Assembly: GCA_038496445.1 (NCBI GenBank)
Contig: JALMLS010000064.1
Coordinates: 124,001-188,000, forward strand
Length of the DNA: 64,000 nt
Reading direction: 5' to 3'
Source: Trichosphaerium sp. ATCC 40318
Lineage: Eukaryota > Discosea > Flabellinia > Trichosidae
Shown here: positions 50,235 through 61,118 of the stretch, piece after piece
How the letters are laid out: every line of letters begins with the position of its first letter
Position numbering within the stretch: the stretch's first letter is position 1
The notes under the pieces: model-generated
Told to the model about the DNA's origin: nothing
The model's input: the letters and a program-made list of their open reading frames with translations, nothing else
Databases searched by the model: none
Position numbers and translations under genes: made by a program

Positions 50235-51856
50235 TCAGGAAGAGTAAGGCCCAGTCACGGAGAGAGATGTGTCGTATAAATCAGACAAGTAAATGGAATT
50301 TTTGTCATCAATACTGATAGTGGCGGTGTCAGGCATCATTTCGGCTTGAATCGAAAACAAAGGAGCCCATTTATCTCCAACATACAAAGAATCAAAAGAG
50401 CCTATAGCAGTGCCTAATTCTTTGCCTTCAGAACTGGTAAAGACATACTTGAGCGTGTTAGCTTTTATATCAATAGTAAGGCATAGCGTTATCGAGGTTT
50501 CTGGCAATACCAGTGTTTTGGTGTACGGACATGAGCACAAATCCTTTAATCGCATGGACACGCTCTTACACTGTATCTGCTTACTCTGTTCCTTGTCATA
50601 TTTGCCCATGCCTGTGACATAGTAGTTTAGACCTGATAGGGTTACAACAGGGTTGTAATCAGGTAAATCCTTGTCCATGAGTTGTTCCAAGGAAGGTTCT
50701 TGATATTTCTCGCCTGTTGCAAGATTCAGATTAGTTTTTTGTTTTTTTGTAAGTAATAGTGGTACCATTCACGATTGCCTTTACGGCTGGTAGCAGAACT
50801 TTTTTGAATTTAGCAATCTCTTCTGTGTACATAGGACCAATATCTTTGTAAAGGCCATCTATGAGCATGGAACCACGCAATTCTTGTTTAATTGTGAAAT
50901 CCAGAAACTTGAAGTATCTTGGCCATGCAAAGCTGAACATAGATTCTCCCGTAAAACCACCTGCAGCTCTTGCCGTTAGTGCGGCTGCATAGTGATGACA
51001 TTGTCTATGAAAAGGATGAACGTACTATCGACCTTATCGTCCATGGTGTCACTGTCAATGTTGTACCGCATGTAATACTTTGCCATGAGTAAAATCGCAT
51101 TTCTGATGCTGTCTGCGGGTATATCTGGCATTGGATTCTGTAGTTGTCTTCCAGCGATAAACTGCAATTACATTTAAAACCCATCATTAATAAAAGTATT
51201 CGTTGGTACCTCCATGACGCATACAGTAACATACTTGCCAAGATAGGCAACAGAAATGTTGTCGACAGTTTCCACTTCTTCTTTAATTAAAGCAACTACA
51301 AAACAAGTCAATGGTCAGCCACTAAAAAGTCTAGTATTGCACCTAATGCCCTTTCAATGGTGGCAGCTTCAGACTAAACAACACTTAAAAAACGACTTAA
51401 AACACCTTAGCACCAACCTGGTCATCACGTGCAACTGATACCGGATTGCCCGCTAGCAAATCATCTACGCTGATACTCTTACACAAGGTATTAGCAAAGA
51501 GAATAGAGGAAGGATAAACAAGTCTTTGACACGCACTTTTATTTTGCCCTTGAAGTTTGTGAAAAAGTCCGTTAAATCGGCTATCTTTGCTGTAAACGAT
51601 AAACGTGGACATAACTGCCCGCTTACGGTATAGCGCACAAAAAAATTATGCTAACAAAGCGTAAGAGGCTAAACTAAGCAAATGGTTGCAATCTTACTTT
51701 AGGTATTGATTTTAAACCGTCTCTAGCCTCTATACTGACTCCGTAGTATTGTTTATAACGTTGAAGACTATCTAGCTTCGGATCGAATTGGAAAGGCTCA
51801 ACAACTGGCGCAGGTTCTGCTGCTACGCCTCCAAATCTCCCTAAGCGCCCAGCCAT
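50235..51856 (-). CDS. Unrecognised protein, possibly with a SPRY-like C-terminal region
   Basis: The start at 51856 gives MAGRLGRFGGVAAEPAPVVE; an in-frame ATG at 51898 is also possible. Spliced exons follow: LDSLQRYKQYYGVSIEARDG, MSTFIVYSKDSRFNGLFHKL, DNISVAYLGKYVTVCVME, DIPADSIRNAILLMAKYYMR, FSFAWPRYFKFLDFTIKQEL, and the largest exon with EKYQEPSLEQLMDKDLPDYN, ETSITLCLTIDIKANTLKYV and WAPLFSIQAEMMPDTATISI, ending SVTGPYSS at 50235. I do not recognise the family. The last about 100 residues have an alternating beta pattern, including a strand resembling the SPRY LDxxxxTLxFxxxxGxELG stretch, so a divergent SPRY fold is possible. No transmembrane segment or catalytic motif is evident. Confidence 0.6.
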
Positions 51857-52103
51857 GTTTATAGTCGTAGTTGGACAACACAAATGGCTCTTTTTCAATG
51901 AAGGTCCACAAGTTAAAAAAACAGTAGATTTCGAAAAAATTACTTAAACCGAAAACCAACAAAGACCAAAGTTTTTTTTGTTTGTCAATTCAATTAATTG
52001 TTTATAATTGTGTATGTACAACACAGCCGATTACGGCTGATCTTATTAAATTAATATTTAGGGGATCTTGGCTAGAAGGCTAAAAAAAGGCGTTATAGCG
52101 GTT
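51857..52103. other. Intergenic gap upstream of the unrecognised 50-52 kb gene
   Basis: About 250 nt lying upstream of one - strand gene and downstream of another. It contains AT-rich stretches suited to a terminator/polyadenylation region. No gene seen. Confidence 0.4.
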
Positions 52104-55100
52104 TTAATCAAACCATGTGAAAGATATTTGAACCCTGGACACACTCTTGTTTTTATTGAACCTAAACCAAAAAAAAATCCAAGTTAGTCCACGTCCAACC
52201 CACGGGAGTTGTTTGTAAGCAAACCAAATAAAATGAGTTGACGTACTTTTTCTTAAAACCATCTGAAGGTGTAATAGTGAACCAATACATACTACCTGGT
52301 GAGTACCTCTCACCAATATCTGAAATAGCTACCTATAAAAGAAATGAATTGACTGCTTGCAACTTGTATTTGGTTTAAGAGGACCACACAAAAGTAGACG
52401 TACTGAAAATGAACCTAAAACAGTTGGTACTTTCTTTTTATAAAATTTGACATGGAATGTAATTAGTTCTCCCATTGTCGCTGGTTCACTAAAAAACTCA
52501 AGTTAATAAGTATTTGACTTATTATCAGGCTTAAAAACAATTTAAGTTTAAACGTGCATTATAAATGACTGAGCAAAGTTTGGGCTGCTCATTTTTTGCA
52601 TTATAGTCCCGTAAGAAGCTCCTCTATGTCTCATTTCCATAAAAATGCCATCTTGAAAAAATGAGTTAGTGTTTCATTACAAAAAAAAAAACCAAAAATT
52701 GTTTGTGAGTGTGGTGTGTACCTATGCCGTCAAGTGTAGGTAAATCTTTCCCTAGGGCAATCACTACCCTCATTAAACCAGGTACTTCAGAAGGTGTGCC
52801 TTCTTGGGCTTTTTGCTCCTAGAAGGTTGTGTAAGCATAACAATCTTGTAGTGTACAATTTTTTTATGTACTTGTTTAGTTGTTGCAGCGCTTTTCATCC
52901 TTCGATGTTTCTTTTTACTGTCACTATGCACAGATTTTGGCGATCCAGGCATTGAACTTGATGTTTTACCATGTATACCAAAGCCGCGTGGATCTATGAT
53001 ATTGTGACCGTGCAGTGCGTCCTTGTCCTTTATGACAGCCTAAAATTAGGTCAAAACAATTAAAAAAAATCGAGTTTCTTCGACGGCAGCACACGTACGT
53101 CTATGACCGCTTGGTTAGATGCATTATCAGCAGAGCGTCCACTATCTATTGTGGCAGAACGCCACACTCTGTTTTTTCCAGTTGACTTTGATTTTGACAA
53201 ATAATCCTTTCCTGCATTGATCTTTCCCATCTCCATTTTAGGTATTTTAGGCTGTTTATGGCTTTCATGCAATGATCTTTCTTTCAACTTCTTCGCAGAT
53301 TTGCGTGTAACAAGAGCCTTTTCTGTACTATTTGCTCGGCTCTTTAACTTCTTTTTACGTGTTGGTGGCAACACTTTTTGTTCCATACGAGGTGTTGGAG
53401 GTAAAAACACTGGAAGTTGTTCATCATCATTCATTGCTTGATTCAAGCTAAATTGCAGGTCATCTAAACCTCCCAACTTTTCTTTCAATGATGTCACTTG
53501 ATCTCTATGTCAATAATGGTTAATAGAGGAAGAGATACACGAGTAAGTGAGACTACGTCTCTTCAGTACGTACAAACCAGTTGAAGGACTTTTAGGTGTG
53601 AAAGAATATCCTGTTGTAATTCCGTTTTCTGTAGGCTCTTCTACGTCTCTCTTCTTTATAGTAGAGAACTTAGTCATATAATTGACTTCCGCAGCTAGCT
53701 TATCTTCAAAGGCATCAGCCTCCGGCTTTACATTCTCATACTTTTTGAGCTAGACAGGTAACACATTAATCATTCTTATTTATGAAAAAAAAAAAACACA
53801 TGTGTTGGTAAGTTTAGGTTAGCGTACTAAATCCAAGTTCACATCTGGTAACCCTTGTAATGCAAGTTCAAGATCAATATCATGATTATGAAAATCAAAG
53901 TCTTCCTGAGCAAATCCTATTGAAGGTTCTAAAAAAAGAAGGAGCGTTAGTGAATATTGGGTAGAAAGTTGATTTTTTTTTGTTTTGTTGTACCTTGGTC
54001 ATATGACCTTGATCTTGATCTCGAAGATATTGGTGCTAACACTAGGCCTTCAGCAAGTACACTCAAGTCATTCATGAGATCATTACCCATGGACTTCCCA
54101 GAGGCCGTTGTACTAATCTGAGAGCCAGTTGAATCAAACGATGCTTCAGCACTATCTGATTTTTGTGTTGAGCTCGTAGTAAGCAAAGCTGCATTAGGAG
54201 CAACAACGGGTTGTGTCTTACTGATATTCTGCTCCCAAAGAGATATTCTATTCTGCACATTGTTTCGTGAGTCTGGAGGTGTTTCTAGGCCTTCCAGTGT
54301 TTTAAAATCAGGCGTCGATAGATTTGTACGCATCCCATTCGTATAACTGTTAGGACGTCCAGTTAGTGGGGTAACAAAGCGAAGAACAAAGTTTTTTCGT
54401 ACAACTCTTTTGAAACAGGCGCACTACCAACGTTTTGACTGCTTAATCCTCTTGAATTGTGTGATAGCTTAGAGGACGATTGTCGTGACCCAGGCGATTT
54501 TTTCCTACGGTTTCCAATTTTAATTGGCTTTGCTCTAGTCTCTGATAAGTCCAAAGACATTGATAGGTCGCTATCATGAAAGCTTTTCAAAACGTTAGCC
54601 AAAAACGTCAAGTGATACACGGCTATGGCCAAAAATACGATAAGGGCGTACTGTTTGTTAGAACCACGAGTGCTAGAGTCTTTACACAGAACGATTAGTA
54701 TTTTTTCGTAAACGGCAAAAAAAAAACCGTGACATACCTGATGAATAGTCTAACATGGACTCGAACTTGCCAGATTTTTTGCTTTTGAGCTTTTTCTTTT
54801 TGGGTGGTTTTATTTTCTTCGAGCTGCTACGAATTAGTTAATCAAGCCACCATTACGGTACGCCTTGATTAGTGGAATTTAAGTGCAGTATGTACCTGCT
54901 GGCTTGTTTTTTCCATTTTCGTCCCTTAGGTTGCATAATCTTTGCTGGGTGTGATCGTGGCGAAGGAATACGTTTGTCTACACCATTCAAATGTAACGCC
55001 AACTCCTTTTGCTGGATAAGCTATGAAAATAAGCGATAACCTCACTGACACCAGTACCTCATCGTTTGTTGCAACCGTAGCGCGTCGCTTGCGTTTCCTA

Positions 55101-55219
55101 TTAAATAATTACACCGATTCGATTACTACCATTCAAATGTCACTATTGCGCATTCTTACGCACCCCTCTCCTTTTAGAAGCTTTTTTTTGCGCACGTCCT
55201 TAATAGATTTAGAGCTCAT
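52104..55219 (-). CDS. Low-complexity Ser/Lys-rich protein with a C-terminal C2-like beta domain
   Basis: The chosen start, ATG 55219, opens MSSKSIKDVRKKKLLKGE, followed by small basic exons (KRKRRATVATNDE; QQKELALHLNGVDKRIPSPR). The long middle is disordered, rich in Ser, Lys and Asn: RSRSRSYDQG, GNRRKKSPGSRQSSSKLSHN, LPPTRKKKLKSRANSTEKAL. The last about 200 residues change character: MRVVIALGKDLPTLDGI, MRHRGASYGT, TMGELITFHVKFYKKKVPTV, AISDIGERYSPGSMYWFTIT and finally SVSRVQISFTWFD, stop 52104-52106. That run of amphipathic strands resembles a C2 domain, suggesting membrane binding, but no calcium-binding Asp set is clear. Family not recognised. The 5' end could extend upstream, where further exon-like segments occur (55300-55540). 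Confidence 0.55.
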
Positions 55220-55604
55220 TGATTAGGCTTCTTGAAGGACAAAAGGGACATATGGTTGCAGGAAGAGAAGTGGTGTAGCGTTACTATCCAAAATTCTACA
55301 AGAAGAAGATGGTTGATTTATTTCTTTTTTCGCTTTAGCGAATTGTACTTACGAGCAAGGTTATTTAGCAATCTTTCGGACACGGAGTTTTCTTTCTCAA
55401 CCTGAAAAGCAATAATTTCTTTTTCTTTACTCGCTTTACGCCTTTAACTGCGCTCTGCACGTATGGTTTTGGCAATGAACCGCAGGTGTGGCGTGTTTAT
55501 CCTTTTTAGGACAAAAGAATCGTCTGTACCGATTCAGTCAGCAGTAGTGCACTGGCCAACATAAAAAAATTAGACAGTTTGTGGAATATTTGTTTAGAAG
55601 TTGT
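55220..55604 (-). other. Unresolved exon-like segments upstream of the Ser/Lys-rich gene
   Basis: On the - strand two short open stretches, about 55510-55445 (containing HATPAVHCQNHTCRAQLK) and about 55405-55355 (VEKENSVSERLLNNLA), are each flanked by GT/AG sites. They may be 5' exons of the gene at 52104-55219, a separate small Cys-containing protein, or chance. Phase could not be fixed. Confidence 0.3.
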
Positions 55605-56531
55605 CTACAATACATTCTTAACGAGGTAATCTAACCCACCGACAACAGCTGCTACTTGAGCGTTGGTGCAGTCTTCATCGTTAACTTTTGGGCTGTCTGG
55701 GTATACTTCGGTTGTAGTGGCGTACTGAGCGTTTGTGAACCCCATACAAAGAAAGACGCTCTTGGCATCATAGTTTACGACGCCTTCTTGTGCAAGTGGC
55801 TCTCCAATAATATTGCCATCCTCGTCAGGGAGAGCAATATGCGTTACCTTCTTGACAGAGGCGATGACTGCCTTTTGAAACGCTGGCACAGGATTTTTGG
55901 TGTCACCGACTGTGTAGAAGCCATCTGGGATCTCGTCTGTGTCTGGTTCTGTGCCATCACGAGCAGCTTTAGCAGGTCTGAATTCGGTGTTATCAGTGTC
56001 GGTTGTTTCGTGTAGATCAAAGTGAACTAACACATCCCCCAATGGAAGTACAGCTTTCATTACGTTCGCTGCTTCCTCACAAGGGCTGTTTGGGTAGAAT
56101 GAACGATTTGGATCAACGGCGTTAGGGTTCCATCGGTTGATTGTTTCGTAACCCCATGGGCTAATACAAGGAGCAACAACAATATTAAAGTGTTTGCTGT
56201 AGCCTAACGCTTTTGTCTCAAGGAACCGCATAGCGCCGTGTACACCGCTTGTTTCGTAACCGTGTACGCCTCCTGTGACAAGCAAAGTTTTTTTCTTGGT
56301 GTCCCAGTTCCTCGTTTTGGCCAAGAACAACGGATATTTGTCTGAGTACGATAGCGCACCGTATTGCTCAACATCAAAAGATTTCTTCCAGCCCTCTACG
56401 CGAGAGAGTACATCATCCTTGTACGAACGTTTAATCGTTTGTTTTTCTTTCCAAGCGAGCCTTTCAGCTGCTCCCCAGCCTTTTTTTGTTGTTTTTTGTT
56501 CAGTAGCCATCTTAGTGATATTTTTCAACAT
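55605..56531 (-). CDS. M14-family zinc carboxypeptidase-like protein, intronless
   Basis: A single 308-residue open frame without introns. Zinc-binding and catalytic signatures of the M14/succinylglutamate desuccinylase-like fold: LLVTGGVHGYETSGVHGAMR (His-x2-Glu, first two zinc ligands, about 56265), APCISPWGYETINRWNPNAV then DPNRSF (substrate-binding Asn-Arg), VHFDLHETTDTD (third ligand His, about 56010) and TTTEVYPDSP (candidate catalytic Glu, about 55690). It begins MLKNITKMATEQKTTKKGWG; the ATG at 56510 is an equally good start. No signal peptide is evident, so it is probably cytosolic. Its substrate cannot be told. The lack of introns in a window where every other long gene is split, and the bacterial-type sequence, suggest acquisition by transfer or retrocopying. 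Confidence 0.8.
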   Translation of the reverse strand: MLKNITKMATEQKTTKKGWGAAERLAWKEKQTIKRSYKDDVLSRVEGWKKSFDVEQYGALSYSDKYPLFLAKTRNWDTKKKTLLVTGGVHGYETSGVHGAMRFLETKALGYSKHFNIVVAPCISPWGYETINRWNPNAVDPNRSFYPNSPCEEAANVMKAVLPLGDVLVHFDLHETTDTDNTEFRPAKAARDGTEPDTDEIPDGFYTVGDTKNPVPAFQKAVIASVKKVTHIALPDEDGNIIGEPLAQEGVVNYDAKSVFLCMGFTNAQYATTTEVYPDSPKVNDEDCTNAQVAAVVGGLDYLVKNVL

Positions 56532-56621
56532 TTTTTTTGTTAGTAAGTCATTTCGGACTTAAAAATTAAAGTGTCATAAAAAAACTCGACTGTACAATGT
56601 TTATTTACTCTCTCCCTTATA

Positions 56622-57757
56622 TCAATAACCTTTACACATACCAATTTGGTATGTAGTAAGCGTCATTTGTTTCCAAGTACGCCTTAAAGGTACAATATTT
56701 CCCTTCTTCAAATTATCGCGATACTGTGATCCAGTGTGCATAGGATCGTAGATCAATAATGCAATATCTCCATTCTTACGGTGCTTATCAGCCCCTATAA
56801 TAGTCCTAGAATGACCATTTTGTTGAAGGTAAAGAGGTGGCATAAAGGCCTAAATAAAAGTTATATTGTGAAACAAAAACGTTTTTTTTTTAATCACCTT
56901 TTCTTGACTAAAATAGTCCCATGCATATTGAAATAATCTCTCGTGCTTTTTCCTGAATGTAGTTAGATAATGTGAACATGATAAATTTATAAAAACGCAC
57001 TCTGGAGGCTTGGAGTTATCAGCAAAAAAGTCTTCAAACCGAACTCTGGAAAATAAGTTAAAAACAGCAAAGTGTTTTAATATAGCCACATACGTTACTC
57101 TCCATTTCTTGAGCAAGACAGCATATTCTGTTGTGCCAATAAACTTTTTTGTATTATACAGCTTGTTTCCTAGAAGTCCAGCACCAACTTTGTCAAGACC
57201 ATCTTCTTTCCAACATCGTTCAATCCATTCTTGGATTGCCAAAATATTTGGTATATAACTAAAAATTAACTTTAAAATAACGCACGTCAGAGTTATATTA
57301 CCCGCAGCCACCAAAGATATACTGGCTGAAAAGCTTATGTTTCATAAGATATGAAGCCACCATTTGTATATTTCTGTATCCACAGCCCCATCCACCATCT
57401 CCATGCCCGTATCCGTAATGATCTATATGTCAATATGAGCCCCAAAAAAAACACATATGAAGGTACAGTACCTGCATAAGGACACAAGTGATACTCATAA
57501 TCGTTGTACTTTTTATAAAACTTCCTTACATAAGGTATTATCTCTAATCACAAGTCAGCCATGCCACTGTTGAACAAATAAAAAAATAAATAAAAAGCCC
57601 ACGTGCGTTCTGCAGGTGTAACAGACTCTGTATCTGCATTCCACTTAGAGTACTCTATGTCATTCACAAGCTTCTTGGCTTTACGTTTTGTCATCTCCCC
57701 TCGCTCTACTGCCTCCTCTACAGTCCGTTTATATTGTCCAGTGTATCCTTCTGCCAT
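56622..57757 (-). CDS. C78-family cysteine peptidase (ZUP1/UFSP-like)
   Basis: The start at 57757 opens MAEGYTGQYKRTVEEAVERG. After an intron the catalytic core begins YHLCPYADHYGYGHGDGG, and the nucleophile is in GWGCGYRNIQMVASYLM (about 57390). The next parts are IPNILAIQEWIERCWKEDGL, GAGLLGNKLYNTKKFIGTTE and YAVLLKKWRV, then PPLYLQQNGHSRTIIGAD (catalytic His, about 56800) and ALLIYDPMH (Asp). This is the peptidase C78 fold of UFM1 proteases and the K63-ubiquitin-specific ZUP1/Mug105. Because the UFM1 pathway is often lost in fungi, a ZUP1-type deubiquitinase is favoured, but no zinc fingers are seen, so UFSP2-like activity cannot be excluded. Stop 56622-56624. Confidence 0.8.
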
Positions 57758-57846
57758 GTATGGATTTTCCTAGCATAAATTTTAATACTTATTGGTACTG
57801 ATAAAAACTGGATGAGCGTTAAATATTCAGCCTCCTTTGCGCGAAA

Positions 57847-58679
57847 TTATAGTGGGCGTACTGGCTCTTCAGGCTCGCTCGCGCCGCCTGGCCCTTCCAT
57901 TCCTTCCATACCTCCCATATCACCTTGTACTTAAATAGAGTTAGTTACCACAAATACAGGTTTAACCTACCAGGTGCGCCAGAATACTCAGGATTTGGCC
58001 CACTTATTTGGGGATAAGGTACCCCAGGTGTTTGGCCAGGCATACCACCAAGAGGGCCTCCTGGAGGACCATAACCAGGAGGTATGGCAGGGTTTGGAGG
58101 TTGACTGGCGTATGGTGGTACAGGGCTGCCAGGATGTGGCGCTCCTTGTGGATACGCTGACTGCTCTTGAGGTGGGATTGGTGGCTGGACGCCATGAGGA
58201 TCCGCTTGAGGTTGTTGGGGATCACGTGGTCCAGTTGCATTAGGATCTACAGGCTGTTGTTGTGCGCCTAGCATTCGAATGAGACGTAAGGGATTAATAA
58301 ACCTGAAAAAATAGGAACTTGATCAAATAAATGTTGTTTGCGCTCTCTTACGCATAGATACCTGCTAGATGAGGTTGAGGGGGAGTAACACCATTTTTCA
58401 CCATTTCTTTTATAATTTCGGCTCTACCTAAGTATTCTTTCATTTTTAGGCGCACTGTGTCTCGTTTTTTGGGGTCTGACTCCTCTTTGTACCAAGTCAG
58501 TGAGCTAAACCAGTAAAAGTCGACGAGGTACCTGATAGAGTGCCGATCAATAGCTCACACGCTTTTTGGTAATAAAAGAAGGCTGGTTTGAATTCATGTT
58601 TGTGATCAAACTCTATTGCTTTGAGAGCGTATGTACTGGCGTGTCTATAACGGCTCGCGAGGCCAGCTCGTTTATCCAT
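57847..58679 (-). CDS. MIT-domain protein with Pro/Gly-rich tail
   Basis: The start at 58679 opens MDKRAGLASRYRHASTYALK. The first exons form an MIT (microtubule interacting and trafficking) helical bundle: STYALKAIEFDHKHEFKPAF then FYYQKACELLIGTLSG, and after an intron RLKMKEYLGRAEIIKEMVKN. MIT domains bind ESCRT-III tails. The remainder is Pro/Gln/Gly-rich (PPIPPQEQSAYPQGAPHPGS; PPGYGPPGGPLGGMPG), disordered, and ends in GASEPEEPVRPL, stop 57847-57849. There is no AAA ATPase or protease domain, so it is not Vps4 or a calpain; it is likely a small ESCRT accessory protein. Divergent from the next gene across 96 nt. Confidence 0.7.
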
Positions 58680-58775
58680 TACGCCTGTTAACGTGTTCAG
58701 AGAAATTAAGGACTTGGCGGTTGACTTGTAGCTTAACTGCTTAACGAATCTAGCCGTTTCTCAATACAAAGCAAC
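58680..58775. promoter_or_regulatory. Probable bidirectional promoter, MIT protein / small membrane protein
   Basis: The 96-nt gap between two divergent ATGs must hold both start regions. No motif was recognised. Confidence 0.4.
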
Positions 58776-59508
58776 ATGGACTCGAAGATAAAGGTAGCGC
58801 TTGCCATTGGCGGCATTGCGTTAACCGGTGCGATAATGTATGCTATATACCAGTTTACAGATACGAAACGTGACGATAATGAGAGTACGCACCGTGATGA
58901 AGTTTATTTAACATTTATGACAAAAGAGCAACCAAGTATAGCCAATAGACGTATCTTACGCGCTAGGAGCTCCAGTAACATGAAGAAACAAGAAGTAGAC
59001 GTGCCACCATTACCGGTACAACAGAATTTTATCAGCCTTCGCTCCGTTACATTGAGACTAATCAGCGTTATCAAAGGCATCTCGCGACTGGGTTGTGACA
59101 CAAAGTGGGGTACTCAATCATACCAGTCGGCGTCTTCTTACATTTTAAAGGCCCAAGATCCAGTCACTCCTCCCCGCAAGCGCTCAACCGATTCTGTGGA
59201 GGCAAAGGACGAGGAAGAGGAGCTGGCACGCAGCCAGGCAGCACTTCAAGCCAGTGTAAAACTTAGGTACACCAAATTGTCTTTCCCTCCTTACTAACGC
59301 CACTCAAAAGCGAAGACCACGCTCAAAAAGAAGCAGAAGAGATTAATAAGATCAAAGAGAAGAAGAGAAAGATTGAGCAAAGACAGCAAGTCGAAAGGAT
59401 AGAAAGTGATCAAAGGTAGGTTATTACATCAAACTGTACCCCTTGTGACACCTTCGTAGGGAAGTCAAAGCATTACAAAACTCTCAATGGCGTGTTATAG
59501 AGAGTTGA
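58776..59508 (+). CDS. Small N-terminally membrane-anchored protein of unknown function
   Basis: The start at 58776 gives MDSKIKVALAIGGIALTGAI, a single hydrophobic helix through about residue 27, then a charged soluble part. Exons after short introns carry RRILRARSSSNMKKQEVDVP, VIKGISRLGCDTKWGTQSYQ, DPVTPPRKRSTDSVEAKDEE, and a C-terminal charged helix EDHAQKEAEEINKIKEKKRK ending NSQWRVIES at TGA 59506-59508. It looks like a signal-anchored outer mitochondrial or ER protein with a coiled-coil tail. Family not recognised. Confidence 0.55.
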
Positions 59509-59820
59509 TCTAACAATGAAACAAGGGGTTGCTGCAACACTTAACCTTAGTTCTTACAAAGATATTCATTATTTACAAAAAAATCACTTCGCTTGGAAAT
59601 TTTTATATCAAAGCACGCAACCACGTGGTATGTTCATGGCTCAGAGAAGCTTGCACGTTTTTTTTGTCTCGTAAATAAAATGTTTGAGGCTTGTATAGTA
59701 ATAACTTGGGTTTATTGTACAAATGGTCAGTAGTCCTATTAAGTAAGACTCTGTAGCGAAAAGTGGATGAGCCGCTAGAGTTTTTAACACTCATTCGGTT
59801 TGGCTCAACTAGTTTGGCTG
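59509..59820. other. Convergent intergenic gap
   Basis: About 310 nt between convergent stop codons. Nothing coding is supported; it must contain both 3' UTRs. Confidence 0.4.
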
Positions 59821-60532
59821 CTAATTAACTGGTAGTGTTGCAAGGCCTTGTAGGGCGCTTGCAGCTTGGTGTAAAGTATGTTGTGATATATTTTCACAAA
59901 GTTCTCCTTGCTTGACCACTGTAGCCAATGTGGCCAATGAAGGGCTGGCACTAGGTGCCTTTCGTGGGTAGTAACCAGTAGATTCTTGTTGAGATCCAAC
60001 AACGCCTTTAAAAGACAAAAAATAAGCATTCGAGAAAAACATGGTGATAATGACTTGAAACTCCAGGTTACGTACTCGTAGTTGCTTTCACAGGAGCATC
60101 AGACGTCTGGTTATTACGAGATTGATTAGATTCCTCTTCAACGCAACCGTGGCGTTTTTGTAGTTGAAATAACTGCGCTTCTTCAAGTAATTTAACGTTT
60201 TCAGCGTACACGTGGGAATACATCTGTTCAAGGCGCGAAATATAGTTGATTGCTGTGTCCAGAATTTCACTTTTGCTCTTGCGTTTACCATTTTCCTCGT
60301 GAGGTAGTAATGCTGCGAGCTGCTTTATATTCTCGCTTATAGTGTCTCTTCTCCGCTTTTCGGACAGGCTGTGCAGTTTTTTGCGTGTTTCTGATGTATT
60401 ATCTCCGTAGCCATTACTGGAGTGTTTTCTAGATGGTTTTAGAAACTAGTGCAAGGCATACTCTTGAAAAACGTGCCTCTTGCGCTTTTTTGTGTTGGTG
60501 CTCTCTTTCTTACTAGTTGTTACGTTTTGCAT
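59821..60532 (-). CDS. Basic helix-loop-helix transcription factor
   Basis: The start at 60532 (MQNVTTSKKESTNTKKRKR) is followed by Ser/Lys-rich sequence and a bHLH domain: HSLSEKRRRDTISENIKQL and AALLP as basic region plus helix 1 (about 60370-60310), then RKSKSEILDTAINYISRLEQ as helix 2, continuing into a heptad stretch YSHVYAENVKLLEEAQLFQL, so probably bHLH-zip. The basic region has S-E-K-R-R-R; the Glu-x2-Arg pair needed for CANNTG (E-box) reading is present. The C-terminal exon is Gln/Ala/Ser-rich and ends QGLATLPVN at 59821. This resembles fungal USF/Cbf1-like or MITF-like factors but cannot be assigned further. It binds DNA as a dimer. Confidence 0.8.
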
Positions 60533-61118
60533 TGCGAGAAGTGGTTTTAGAGGTGCGGTATATCGGTTTTACTTAAATCGCACAAGATAAGCTGGGGTGT
60601 AACTAAAGCGTTGTGTATGTGCTTGTAGACCTTGCAAAGACAAAATTAATGAAAAGCGGTGGAATCTTGACCAAAAAGCAGAAAAGTGCGCGTTTCTATC
60701 ACCAGACATAGAATTCTGTTACAGCAAACACTGTATACACCTCACACCAAAATAACAACCCACGTGAACAAACACAACGTGGCTACAGCTACTGCAATTG
60801 TCACAACGAATATAAAAGCGTACGCGTCTGCAATAGCACATAACGAAAAACAAAGTCTGTTTTCTACTTGGTTACAACTTTAATTACAACCGAATCCCCT
60901 CTACGAAACACAGTCGTATGTTCGTTGTCTAATTATAGAAGCACACAAACTTCAAAGTACTTTGGAGTTTTTTTTTTTTCTGGTTGTTGGACAATAAAGC
61001 ACAAAGGTGAAGTCGACTTTGTTGGCTTTTTGTGAAAAAAAAAAGTTGAAAAAATTGATTGTTTGTATTTGAGTTTGTACATTGGTTATTGGTTGTTCCA
61101 TAAGGACAAGTTGACAAT
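60533..61118. other. Intergenic region upstream of the bHLH gene
   Basis: About 590 nt between the bHLH start codon and the transporter stop codon. It contains poly(T)/poly(A) runs near 60970 and 61030. A Cys-containing frame without ATG (60606-60752, C-R-P-C ... C-x4-C) was noted but not called. Otherwise no exon or RNA gene. Confidence 0.45.

Noticed and set aside
60606-60752. Cys-rich open frame on + (CRPC ... FCYSKHC)
   Set aside because: It has no ATG, no clear splice partners and lies in an AT-rich gap. Kept only as a note.
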